This document shows positions 10,022-17,499 of a stretch of DNA of 64,000 bases, one piece after another. The stretch is from Protula sp. h YS-2021 (lineage: Eukaryota; Annelida; Polychaeta; Sabellida; Serpulidae), in the NCBI GenBank assembly GCA_949752745.1, contig OX457028.1, positions 7,954,922 to 8,018,921 on the forward strand, written 5' to 3'. Each line of letters opens with the position of its first letter. Position 1 is the first letter of the stretch. The notes beneath the pieces were generated by a model. It saw only the letters and a list, made by a program, of their open reading frames with translations, searched no databases and had not been told where the DNA came from. A program made the position numbers and the translations under genes.

Positions 10022-10354
10022 ATGGACGCATGTTTTAAAAATGCTTATATTGACTTGATGATTGCTAAACTTGCTTGCTGTGGCACTCCAGACTATCAAC
10101 TTTATCATTTGGATGCTTTTTGGGATGTTGTACATCATAGTCTTGATGTGATTGAACTGCATTCAAGATTTCTTGGAGAATGTCATAAAACTGGAATAGA
10201 AGAAGATCCTGACTTTGACTTTGATGCTGCACTTTATTCTGCTCGCACTGATGTGGAAGTATATTTCACCGTGGTTGATCATTTGAGAGATTGTTGTAAA
10301 GAAGCAGAGGAAACCGAGCAGCTTTATCAGGTAAGTTATAAAAACCTTTTTTAA
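10022..10354 (+). CDS. Small helical early protein, family A member 2 (possibly spliced)
   Basis: 110 aa if unspliced. The N-terminus MDACFK-x2-Y-x-D, a KL and the RFLGECH block match the 8871 protein, marking a paralogue. Near its 3' end a strong donor consensus (CAG then GTAAGT, junction 10330/10331) is followed by a candidate acceptor TTTTATTACAG ending at 10507. Use of this 177-nt intron would keep the frame, drop the last seven codons and end at the TAA at 10529-10531. The same downstream frame also forms a separate small ORF starting at 10400, so splicing is unproven. The 24-nt spacing from the upstream gene leaves room only for a weak TATA-like box (GTAAAAG near 9994). Confidence 0.7.
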   Translation: MDACFKNAYIDLMIAKLACCGTPDYQLYHLDAFWDVVHHSLDVIELHSRFLGECHKTGIEEDPDFDFDAALYSARTDVEVYFTVVDHLRDCCKEAEETEQLYQVSYKNLF

Positions 10355-10399
10355 ACATGTTTATGACAACATAGTGAATTGTTTCTCAAAGACATAACC

Positions 10400-10531
10400 A
10401 TGTTTTTCTTACTAGCAAATTTAGTTTTATGTGAGTGGTTTCAACGTAAACAAAGAAAGAATATGATAGAAGAGGCAGCAAATATATTAAAAGATATTTT
10501 ATTACAGGAAGAAACCGACATGTCAGAATAA
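10400..10531 (+). CDS. 43-aa ORF with hydrophobic N-terminus
   Basis: The ATG at 10400 (A at -3) begins a hydrophobic stretch (MFFLLANLVL), followed by a basic QRKQRK patch and an acidic helical tail ending at the TAA at 10531. This layout suits a tiny membrane-anchored protein. It overlaps the putative intron of the 10022 gene and shares its last seven codons with the spliced reading, so the two interpretations compete or coexist. Confidence 0.4.
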   Translation: MFFLLANLVLCEWFQRKQRKNMIEEAANILKDILLQEETDMSE

Positions 10532-10546
10532 AGAAGCAAAGTCAAC

Positions 10547-10984
10547 ATGAAGAATCTTGTACTATTCAGCGGTCATAAGGACGTTCTTTCAAATATGTTT
10601 CCAACACGACTTGAAAAGTATGGACATGTGTTCAACTCAAGTGAAGCTTTGTATCAATATGAGAAAGCAGTGTTTCATCACCGTCCAGATATTGCTTCAG
10701 CCATTGTGTCATCCAGAAATGGATATGAAGCGAAACGTATTGCTAAAGGGATAAAACCATGTCCTTTATGGCATACAGTGAAGAGAAGCAAAATGCAAGA
10801 TGTTTTACAAGTCAAACTGGATCAGTGTGTATTGTTTCGCAACAAGTTGAAAGAATGTAAAGACAAAACTTTAGTTGAAGCAACGTATGATCATTGGTGG
10901 GGAGCTGGTGTGAAACAAGTGTCATCTGGATATCCTGGTCAGAATATCATGGGAAAGTTGTTAGAACTGTTGTGTGAGGGTTAG
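10547..10984 (+). CDS. NADAR-domain protein (YbiA-like N-glycosidase family)
   Basis: 145 aa, essentially a single NADAR domain of full family length. Visible signatures in order: N-terminal LFSG...LSNMFP (residues ~6-19), FNSSEALYQYEKA (~29-41), AKRIAKG (~62-68), W...KRSKMQDVLQVKLDQ (~75-93), LVEATYDHWWGAGV (~108-121) and GQNIMGKLLE (~131-140). Known members cleave N-glycosidic bonds: bacterial YbiA acts on riboflavin-pathway intermediates, and NADAR proteins paired with DarT toxins remove ADP-ribose from guanine in DNA. In this element a role in reversing host ADP-ribosylation or in NAD-derived metabolism is inference. It lies between small early genes; a TATTAAAAG box at 10485-10493 could drive it. 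No frame damage is seen. Confidence 0.88.
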   Translation: MKNLVLFSGHKDVLSNMFPTRLEKYGHVFNSSEALYQYEKAVFHHRPDIASAIVSSRNGYEAKRIAKGIKPCPLWHTVKRSKMQDVLQVKLDQCVLFRNKLKECKDKTLVEATYDHWWGAGVKQVSSGYPGQNIMGKLLELLCEG

Positions 10985-11085
10985 AGACTTTTTCATTTGC
11001 TTGCCAACCGTCATGGTGTGCAGACGTGTGAACATGTAAATTTGAAGTATGTTTAACTTGTGTTGCATTGATTCAAGACTGCACA

Positions 11086-11418
11086 ATGGCGGACATGACA
11101 CTGAGACAATATATTGTGCAAAAAGCTTATTGTGAAGAAATGTTATCCGCTGTAAAAAAGTTTGCATATTTAGTCTGTCCTGCTTGTCAACATGAAGAGT
11201 GTCAAGAACATACTTGTCATTTTGCATCTGTTTATACATATTGGAATGAAGCTAAATATTACATGCATTTAGATAAAGTGTTAGAGAATGCAAATCAACG
11301 TTGTGAGAAATATGGTGTAGATGCTATTACATTGGATGAACTCAGTCATTGGTTAGTGTTCATTGAAGACCAATGGTCTCCAGTTATTCATACCATTGTA
11401 TCTATACTTGATTTGTAA
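11086..11418 (+). CDS. Small protein with Cys/His cluster, unknown function
   Basis: 110 aa from the ATG at 11086 (context ACAATGG); upstream in-frame codons lack an ATG. Residues ~30-44 carry a Cys-x2-Cys-x-His-x2-Cys-x2-His-x-Cys-His cluster, a plausible zinc site. The rest is helical, with YWNEAKYYM and GVDAITLDELSHW segments that faintly recall the 10022 protein (a Tyr/Phe-Trp start to a helix, a Cys, then Gly-(V/I)). It could be a third, zinc-bearing member of that small family. It is followed by repeated TTAGTTAAG motifs and the integrase promoter. Confidence 0.65.
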   Translation: MADMTLRQYIVQKAYCEEMLSAVKKFAYLVCPACQHEECQEHTCHFASVYTYWNEAKYYMHLDKVLENANQRCEKYGVDAITLDELSHWLVFIEDQWSPVIHTIVSILDL

Positions 11419-11475
11419 AAAAAAACTTGTTAGTTAAGTTATAAATGCATGTTAGTTAAGTGATGTTGGTTGAGT

Positions 11476-11483
11476 TATAAAAT
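11476..11483 (+). promoter_or_regulatory. TATA box (TATAAAAT) of the integrase/late block
   Basis: It sits 51 nt before the integrase ATG at 11527, predicting a start near 11506. Copies of GTTAGTTAAG precede it (about 11430 and 11451). The same TTAGTTAAG core forms the minisatellite after the protease gene, at the other end of this gene block. Confidence 0.55.
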
Positions 11484-11526
11484 AAAAGCTGTTCTGTTGA
11501 GAAGGTGGTTTTCATTCGGTGTGACC

Positions 11527-12636
11527 ATGTCGACGTGGAAAGACTACTTGACCAATATTTACTTCAAACCTGGACAGCCTGGAGCATTTGCTGGTCCTTA
11601 CAAACTGTATCACATCTTACGAAAACATAATCAACCAGTCACACAGTCACAAGTGAAGAAATGGTTGCAGGATCAAGATGCTTTTAGTTTACTCCAACCT
11701 GTCAAATACAGGTTCAAAAGACAACGTGTCATTACACGTGGTATTGATGACATGTGGGATATTGATTTGGCTGATATGGGAAACATAGCTCCCTATAATG
11801 ATGACATACGCTTTTTACTCATTGTCATTGATGTGTTTTCCAAATATGTCTGGGTACAGCCAATACCTAATAAATCACATACCAGCGTCATACAAGCTTT
11901 CCAAAAGATTTTTCATGACACACGACGAAGACCGCGAACTCTAAGGTCTGATAAAGGAACAGAATTTAAAAACAGATGGGTAAAAGCATTTTTGAAGAAA
12001 GAAGGCATTCATGCTTATACCACAAAGAATGAAACCAAAGCCAACTTTGCTGAAAGAGTCATTCGTACTCTAAAGGGAATGATGTATCGGTATTTTCTAC
12101 ATAATCAAACTTACCGTTATTTAGACATTCTTCCAGACTTGGTGTACAATTACAACCATAGACCTCATGGTTCTCTTCCTAATAAATATGCTCCAGCCGA
12201 GATTCGTAAAGACAACGAATCAAAAGTGTGGAAGTATATGTATGTCGACAAACTGAAATTGAAACCTAAGAAGAAGAAGAAGAAGTACAAATTTAACATT
12301 GGTGATCATGTTCGCATTTCTCATATTAAATATGTGTTTCAACGGGATTATCACATCAAATGGACGCAAGAAGTCTTCATTGTCACACATCGTTGTAAGA
12401 AGCAAGGAATACATTTATATCGTGTGAAAGACTTTTTAGACGAAGATATTGATGGTCATTTCTATGAAGAAGAACTGCAGAAAGTGACCAAAGATATTGA
12501 ATCTATTTATAGAATTGAAAAAGTCTTGAAAACACGTAAAAGACGAGGAGGAGGTGTGAAAGAATTATTTGTCAAGTGGTTAGGTTGGCCAAACAAGTTT
12601 AACAGTTGGGTGAAAGAAACAGACATTCAACAATGA
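11527..12636 (+). CDS. Retroviral-type DDE integrase with C-terminal chromodomain
   Basis: 369 aa from the ATG at 11527 (ACCATGT), which follows the TATA box. It has an N-terminal helical region. The catalytic core shows D80 (in WDIDLADM), D142 (in RSDKGTEF) and E176 (in NFAERVIRTLKG), a D-D-x33-E layout as counted. YNYNHRPHGSL near 207-217 is the usual core end. A Lys-rich linker (~247-255) and an SH3-like segment (~256-315) precede a chromodomain at ~328-367 with Tyr, Trp and Trp at the expected methyl-lysine cage positions. Polinton integrases insert the linear genome and make 6-bp duplications, as seen here. The chromodomain suggests targeting to methylated histone. The stop codon overlaps the next start as ATGA. 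Confidence 0.96.
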   Translation: MSTWKDYLTNIYFKPGQPGAFAGPYKLYHILRKHNQPVTQSQVKKWLQDQDAFSLLQPVKYRFKRQRVITRGIDDMWDIDLADMGNIAPYNDDIRFLLIVIDVFSKYVWVQPIPNKSHTSVIQAFQKIFHDTRRRPRTLRSDKGTEFKNRWVKAFLKKEGIHAYTTKNETKANFAERVIRTLKGMMYRYFLHNQTYRYLDILPDLVYNYNHRPHGSLPNKYAPAEIRKDNESKVWKYMYVDKLKLKPKKKKKKYKFNIGDHVRISHIKYVFQRDYHIKWTQEVFIVTHRCKKQGIHLYRVKDFLDEDIDGHFYEEELQKVTKDIESIYRIEKVLKTRKRRGGGVKELFVKWLGWPNKFNSWVKETDIQQ

Positions 12637-13292
12637 AGCATCCATTTACATGTTTAGTCTCTGGACCTACAGGCAGTGGCAAAACGTCTCTGGTGAAGGA
12701 AATTCTAGAACAAAAGTTGATTAAACCCTCTCCAAAAAGCATTTTATGGCTCTATGCAGCAGATCAGCCTTTGTACAAGGGAATGAAAGGCGTGGAATTT
12801 TACCAAGGCATTCCAGATGACATTGAAGAGCGTTTTAACCCGAAGAAACCAAACTTACTTATCATTGATGACTTAATGACGAAATGCCATAGTGATGAGC
12901 GTATGACACGTCTCTTTAGTGTTGGCAGCAGTCATCAAAATCTAAGCATTATTTTTATTGTGCATAATTTATTCCATCATGGGAAAGAGATGCGAAATAT
13001 TAGTTTGAATACACATTATATCATTCTGTTTAAAAATCCGAGAGACAGTCAACAAATTAGTACATTGGCGCGGCAAATGTATCCTAGAAGATCTCAATTT
13101 CTCATAGAAGCCTATCAAGATGCTACTAGCAAACCTCATGGTTATTTATTCATTGATTTAAAACCAAAGACAAATGATCAACTACGTATTCGTACAGGCA
13201 TTTTACCAAAAGATACACATTATGTATATATTGATAAAGCAGTGTATGAACAAGAACCAAGTCATTTAACCATTCGCAGTCAAGATGTCTAA
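12633..13292 (+). CDS. A32/FtsK-HerA-type genome-packaging ATPase
   Basis: 219 aa from the ATG at 12633, which overlaps the integrase stop by four bases (ATGA). Walker A is GPTGSGKT at residues 11-18, Walker B LLIIDD at ~75-80, and a polar FIVHN segment at ~108-112 suits the sensor position. The start just before Walker A is normal for this family. It is expected to translocate the element's DNA into the capsid. Its last 8 bases overlap the next gene's start. Confidence 0.93.
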   Translation: MKHPFTCLVSGPTGSGKTSLVKEILEQKLIKPSPKSILWLYAADQPLYKGMKGVEFYQGIPDDIEERFNPKKPNLLIIDDLMTKCHSDERMTRLFSVGSSHQNLSIIFIVHNLFHHGKEMRNISLNTHYIILFKNPRDSQQISTLARQMYPRRSQFLIEAYQDATSKPHGYLFIDLKPKTNDQLRIRTGILPKDTHYVYIDKAVYEQEPSHLTIRSQDV

Positions 13293-13611
13293 ACGTATTC
13301 GAGCGAACCAGCCGTTTCTTCATTTGCTTGCACGCAGTGGGCCTAAACGACGTAAATCCTTGCTACAGCAAGCTACAAAGGAGGAATTAACAAGCTTGTT
13401 TGAAATTTGTTTGAATATATTGCAAGGACATTTACCCTTAAGCTCAAAACGGTTTAAGGAATTTAAACGTGAACGTCATACGCTTCGTACTCTAGCAGAT
13501 AAGAAGATATCCCTTCGACGAAAAAAGAAGTTGATTAATCAGAAAGGAGGATTCATTGGAGTTATTGCTAGATTGGCATTGCCCTTGTTAGCCAAACTGC
13601 TGTTAAAATGA
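13285..13611 (+). CDS. Small basic protein with C-terminal hydrophobic helix (virion component?)
   Basis: 108 aa, strongly basic. Residues ~76-87 are a Lys/Arg cluster. They lead into GGF (88-90) and an aliphatic helix at ~91-107 (Ile/Leu/Ala-rich with a few Lys), an amphipathic or membrane-seeking shape. Small basic proteins ending this way are common in Polinton and adintovirus late clusters, where adenovirus mu/pVI-like roles in DNA condensation or membrane disruption are suspected. That role is inference. The gene overlaps the ATPase end and its own stop overlaps the next ATG (ATGA). Confidence 0.78.
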   Translation: MSKRIRANQPFLHLLARSGPKRRKSLLQQATKEELTSLFEICLNILQGHLPLSSKRFKEFKRERHTLRTLADKKISLRRKKKLINQKGGFIGVIARLALPLLAKLLLK

Positions 13612-14189
13612 AACATACGATGAAAATGGTCCTCATTCCTGAATATGAATATAAAATGTTGCTAGAAAAGAAGGGAAAACATGGTGAAATCAAAACGAAA
13701 GTGAATAAACTTTTACGTGGGAAACGAACGCGTGAAAAGGTTATTGAAATGTCTCAACTTCTTGGCCGTCATTTACGAACAAGTCAGTCTAGACAGCAAA
13801 AGCCCTCATCATCATCATCACCACCTGAAAAGCCAGAAAAGCTAGTGTTAAGTCATTTTCAACCTATCTATCATGGAAAAATAACACAACTTTTAGCCGA
13901 ACTGAAGAAATATGGTACAACATGGTCAGAGAAGAATGAACTTGTGTTGAAAACGGGCGATATTATAGCAAATTCCAACATGGTTGATTTGATGAAAGAA
14001 GCATTGGTGGCGACAAGAAGAAAAGAACGAGTCAAACCACCACATGGTTGGCATCCATTTATCCAGGAAATTGTAGATGCGAATATTCCAAAAACAATGT
14101 TTAGTAAAAAGACCACTCGTGACGACATTACAACAGAAATGAAACAACGTCAACAAAGACAGTTTCCTGAAGGATGGGAAAATTTTTAA
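13608..14189 (+). CDS. Late protein of unknown function with Ser-rich linker
   Basis: 193 aa. The N-terminus MVLIPEYEYKMLLEK is followed by a basic helical region, a Ser/Pro linker (~residues 61-76) and a C-terminal domain (~80-190) with GWHPFIQEI near 143-151 and a charged tail. An 'I/VPE-x-Y-x-x-L' opening with a basic helix and linker recurs in Polinton late clusters, but I know no function. Position between the packaging and capsid genes suggests a structural or assembly role. It starts inside the previous stop (ATGA) and its 3' end overlaps the 14174 gene by 16 nt. Confidence 0.75.
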   Translation: MKHTMKMVLIPEYEYKMLLEKKGKHGEIKTKVNKLLRGKRTREKVIEMSQLLGRHLRTSQSRQQKPSSSSSPPEKPEKLVLSHFQPIYHGKITQLLAELKKYGTTWSEKNELVLKTGDIIANSNMVDLMKEALVATRRKERVKPPHGWHPFIQEIVDANIPKTMFSKKTTRDDITTEMKQRQQRQFPEGWENF

Positions 14190-14383
14190 CATGGCTGAAA
14201 GAGCTATGTTGTTGTTGCCAAGAAGATAAACCAACTATTCCTGTGAAAATAAGATGTACAAGCGCGTGTTGTGAAGGAGAAATAAAAGACCATGTGAATG
14301 AGGATGAGATTTGGCATACTTGGTCGAATGGCGCGCGCTATCGTGAAGTATATAGACAACGTCAACGCACCTATACCATTTAG
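14174..14383 (+). CDS. 69-aa protein with N-myristoylation-like start and Cys cluster
   Basis: The product starts MGKFLTWLKELCCCC: Gly at position 2 and Thr at position 6 fit the N-myristoylation signal, and four consecutive Cys at 12-15 are good palmitoylation candidates. A second pair of Cys lies near 32-33 and the C-terminus is basic (RYREVYRQRQR). It starts within the end of the 13608 gene in another frame and stops 12 nt before the penton gene. I infer a doubly acylated membrane tether, perhaps for assembly or entry; no homologue is recognised. The reading frame is short, but its position in a gapless block supports it. Confidence 0.65.
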   Translation: MGKFLTWLKELCCCCQEDKPTIPVKIRCTSACCEGEIKDHVNEDEIWHTWSNGARYREVYRQRQRTYTI

Positions 14384-14395
14384 TTCCCATCCATC

Positions 14396-15154
14396 ATGGA
14401 GTCGACAAGCTTTTACATTACTTTGCCTAGCAATGCGAGTATGACCTATTATCCCAACAACAAGGCTTCGAATTATCAAATTCGTATGCCTCGAACCATC
14501 TATCTGAATGGAAAATATGAAGTGGCTTTAGCTGAAATTCAATATCCACATACATGGACAACGATGAGACAGGGCATGGACTATTCTATTCAGTATCGAC
14601 AAGAACTATTCGATGATCCTATTCTTAGCACTCTCGATATTCCTTATGGGTACTATAGAACCATACAAGAACTATGTGAGGCAGTCAATGAAGAAGCGAC
14701 TAATGCTCTGAAACTTACAGAAGCTATTCGACTAAAGTATGATAAAATTAGACGACGTGTGTTTCTATTTCTCGATTATGGTTATGAAGTGTCTTTTTCC
14801 ACTGGATTGGCTGAGATTTTAGGATTTATCCCAGATCAATGGTATACTGAAACATGTACAGCTGAACATAAAGCGGATGTGAAACAGGGGTTTTATACAC
14901 TGTATGTGTATTGTAGCATTTGTGAACCACAAGTTGTTGGTGATTATTATGTGCCTTTGCTACGTTCTGTTGGCATACAAGGCCATGATGGTGACATTAT
15001 CATGAAAACGTACGGCGAACCGCATTATGTTCCTGTAAACACGTCCAAATTTGACGTGATAGAAATGAATATTAAGGACGACACAGGCTATAATGTTCCA
15101 TTTCAAACTGGAAAGGTGATCTGTAAACTTCATTTTCGACCAAAAGCAATATGA
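14396..15154 (+). CDS. Minor capsid (penton) protein, single jelly-roll type
   Basis: 252 aa. The N-terminus (FYITLPSNASMTYYPNN) and the YLNGKYEVALAEIQYPHTW block (~residues 36-54) are typical of the Polinton minor capsid/penton family, a single jelly-roll predicted to occupy capsid vertices. A TATATAG box at 14349-14355 could give it its own transcript. Its stop overlaps the next ATG (ATGA, 15151-15154). No damage. Confidence 0.88.
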   Translation: MESTSFYITLPSNASMTYYPNNKASNYQIRMPRTIYLNGKYEVALAEIQYPHTWTTMRQGMDYSIQYRQELFDDPILSTLDIPYGYYRTIQELCEAVNEEATNALKLTEAIRLKYDKIRRRVFLFLDYGYEVSFSTGLAEILGFIPDQWYTETCTAEHKADVKQGFYTLYVYCSICEPQVVGDYYVPLLRSVGIQGHDGDIIMKTYGEPHYVPVNTSKFDVIEMNIKDDTGYNVPFQTGKVICKLHFRPKAI

Positions 15155-15492
15155 AAGCTTATACACACGATCCGTCTGCATATCGCAACCATTTTCTTCG
15201 TCAAGTGGGCGGGGAATTACCAGGATTCAAAGGAGCGCGAATCCAATATGGCGATGGTATTGGTTCCATACTGGGATCATTGGCTCGCAAAGCTATTCCA
15301 CTACTTAAGGCTGGGGCTAAGATCGTTGCGCCACATCTTAAGAAGGCTGCAAAGAATGTCGCGAAAGATGTGACGGGTCGAGTAGCAGAACGTGTGTTTG
15401 GTGAACAAAAGCGTATGCAACCAACGAAACGTGCCAGAAGACGAAAAACAGCCAGACGGATAACATCAAAATATCGCAAAGATATCTTTTGA
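15151..15492 (+). CDS. pVI/mu-like basic virion protein with amphipathic helix
   Basis: 113 aa. After a short N-terminal segment with GGELPGF (~residues 20-26; the Gly-Gly is a possible maturation-protease site), residues ~36-75 form a long Ala/Leu/Lys helix with GIGSILGSLARKAIPLLK. The tail (~88-110) is Arg/Lys-rich (KRARRRKTARR) and suited to DNA binding or nuclear import. The layout resembles adenovirus minor core/cementing proteins; lytic activity is inferred only. It starts in the penton stop and ends four bases before the major capsid gene. Confidence 0.82.
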   Translation: MKAYTHDPSAYRNHFLRQVGGELPGFKGARIQYGDGIGSILGSLARKAIPLLKAGAKIVAPHLKKAAKNVAKDVTGRVAERVFGEQKRMQPTKRARRRKTARRITSKYRKDIF

Positions 15493-15496
15493 AATC

Positions 15497-16870
15497 ATGT
15501 CTCTCATTCATAATCATTCGTGTGAATGTAGTCTTTCTCCATTGGAATGGTTTCACGTACCACCAACGCAAACTGCTGTAGAGAAAAGTTATAATGTTGA
15601 CTATCAACCACTTACAAGCATTAGAGAAGGCGCTCCAATAGAATTCTACATTCCTGCGAGTACAGAAGAATATCTGGATTTAAAGAACAGCAAACTTCAT
15701 ATTGTATGTCGCATTCTAAAGGCTGATGGAACAGCGTGTGGCGCAGATGATAATGTCTCTTGCATCAATGATGTGTTTAATGGGTTATGGTCTAATATTG
15801 AATTGTTTCTGAATGATCGTTTGGTTTCGCATAGCAACAATACTCATGGTTATACCAGCATTATCTCTCATCTCATCCATGATTCGGAAGAAAGTCTGCA
15901 TTCTGAGCGCTCTATGCGTCTCATGTACAAGGATACTGCTGGGTCAATGAATAGTCATGAGGTGAAAAGACCTAATCATGAACAATATATATCCGGGTTT
16001 CATGTCAATGCCGACGGTGGTGACTTGGCTGAGCAAGGCAATAATGGCTTACATCATCGTTATTTGCATACTCGTCTTAGCCGTGATGTTATGCTCGCAG
16101 GTGGTTTAAGGATAGATTTGTTTGAGCAGGATCGTTATCTTCCGAATGGCATCAGTTTGAAATTGCGTTTCCATAGACAAAAAGATGACTATGTATTGAT
16201 GGCTGTAAATAATACCTATAAGGTAGAAGTGAAAGAGGCATTTTTAACCATTCGCAAAGTGAGGGTGAGTCCAGGTATTCAGTTAGGACATGCAGATGCA
16301 TTGATGAAAAGTCCTGCCAAGATCATCATCACTAGAAAAGAATGTAAAGTCTTGGCCATTCCAGCAGGATTTCAGTCTTTTGTGAAAGATAACATCTTTT
16401 TGGGTCAATTACCAAATCGTATTGTCATTGGTCTGGTTCATAATGAAGCTTTTGGTGGATCAGTATTGAGGAATCCATACAATTTTGATCATTTTAATCT
16501 GGACTATATGCAACTGTACACGGATGGTGAACCAGTTCTATCCAAACCTCTCAAGCTTGACATTACACAGAACAAATACCTGAACGCTTTTGAAACGCTT
16601 TACAAATCGTTTGATCGGTTGAATGGTGAGAAAAGTTCCATTATAAAACGGGAAGATTGGCCTAGAGGTTATGCTTTATTTTCGTTTGACTTAACACCGG
16701 ATTATGATGGTGATGATCATTTCCCCCTGATCAAGCATGGGAATTTGCGGCTAGAAATGAACTTTGCTAGGGCTTTGCAACCTACAATCAATGTCATTGT
16801 CTATGCTGAATTTGACAACATTATTGAGATCAGTGCCAATCGCAGCATCCAATTCGACTACCAGTCATGA
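15497..16870 (+). CDS. Major capsid protein, double jelly-roll type
   Basis: 457 aa, normal length for Polinton major capsid proteins. Recognisable segments are EWFHVPPTQTAV near the N-terminus, GAPIEFYIPASTEEYLDL (~residues 46-63), FNGLWSNIELFLNDRLVS (~95-112) and the C-terminal FDLTPDYDGDDHFPLIKHG with NLRLEMNF. Polinton capsid proteins form hexameric capsomers of a T-number lattice, as in adenovirus and adintovirus. The frame is intact to a stop that overlaps the protease start (ATGA, 16867-16870), so capsid formation by this copy is credible. Confidence 0.95.
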   Translation: MSLIHNHSCECSLSPLEWFHVPPTQTAVEKSYNVDYQPLTSIREGAPIEFYIPASTEEYLDLKNSKLHIVCRILKADGTACGADDNVSCINDVFNGLWSNIELFLNDRLVSHSNNTHGYTSIISHLIHDSEESLHSERSMRLMYKDTAGSMNSHEVKRPNHEQYISGFHVNADGGDLAEQGNNGLHHRYLHTRLSRDVMLAGGLRIDLFEQDRYLPNGISLKLRFHRQKDDYVLMAVNNTYKVEVKEAFLTIRKVRVSPGIQLGHADALMKSPAKIIITRKECKVLAIPAGFQSFVKDNIFLGQLPNRIVIGLVHNEAFGGSVLRNPYNFDHFNLDYMQLYTDGEPVLSKPLKLDITQNKYLNAFETLYKSFDRLNGEKSSIIKREDWPRGYALFSFDLTPDYDGDDHFPLIKHGNLRLEMNFARALQPTINVIVYAEFDNIIEISANRSIQFDYQS

Positions 16871-17304
16871 ACACGAAGCAGATTGATGCCATATTGAGTC
16901 ATGATGTCATGACCAAAGACTTGTTTCAAGGCGTGTTTGCCATGGACCAGTTACCGTCTTTACAACGCGGCGCCTATGTGATCAACACAGACGATCAAGA
17001 TGAACCAGGAGAACATTGGGTGGCAGTGTATTATGACAAAGACCCTGCAGAATATTTTGACTCTTATGGACTGTTCCCTCTCGATGATCGTTTAGATATG
17101 TTTTTAAGAAATGACTATATGTATAATTCTATATCATTACAAACGCCAATATCATCGTCATGTGGTTTTTATTGTGTCTATTATATATTGCATAGAGCTC
17201 GAGGTCAGAGTATGTTTGATATTGTGAATATATTAAAAAGAAAGGATGGTGATTTTATTGTAAAGGATTTTGTATATAGACATTATAAACCATTGTTTTA
17301 TTAA
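16867..17304 (+). CDS. Adenain-type (Ulp1-like) cysteine protease
   Basis: 145 aa. The expected catalytic set is visible: H50 (in GEHWVAVYY), D65 (in EYFDSYG), Q92 (in SLQTP) and C99 (in SSSCGFYCVYY). Family members cleave capsid and core precursors during maturation. It is the last gene of the rightward block; AATAAA lies 136 nt after the stop (17440-17445). Confidence 0.95.
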   Translation: MNTKQIDAILSHDVMTKDLFQGVFAMDQLPSLQRGAYVINTDDQDEPGEHWVAVYYDKDPAEYFDSYGLFPLDDRLDMFLRNDYMYNSISLQTPISSSCGFYCVYYILHRARGQSMFDIVNILKRKDGDFIVKDFVYRHYKPLFY

Positions 17305-17439
17305 TGTTGTTGTTGTTATATTAGTTAAGTTGTTGTTGTTATATTAGTTAAGTTGTTGTTGTTGTTATATTAGTTAAGTTGTTGTTGTTATATTAGTTAA
17401 GTTGTTGTTGTTGTTATATTAGTTAAGTTGTTGTTGTTA
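17305..17439. repeat. Minisatellite of TTGTTGTTGTTATATTAGTTAAG-like units
   Basis: Five copies of TATATTAGTTAAG separated by GTT-triplet runs of two alternating lengths. It forms the 3' UTR of the late block. The TTAGTTAAG core also appears before the integrase TATA box. Confidence 0.85.
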
Positions 17440-17445
17440 AATAAA
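17440..17445 (+). terminator. Polyadenylation signal of the rightward block
   Basis: AATAAA after the minisatellite and 136 nt past the protease stop; the sequence turns A-rich just after it. No other AATAAA is seen between the capsid gene and this point. Confidence 0.6.
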
Positions 17446-17499
17446 ACAAACCAAGTTTTCAAACAACTGTCTTGTTTATTGTGTTCTATTTACAAATTC

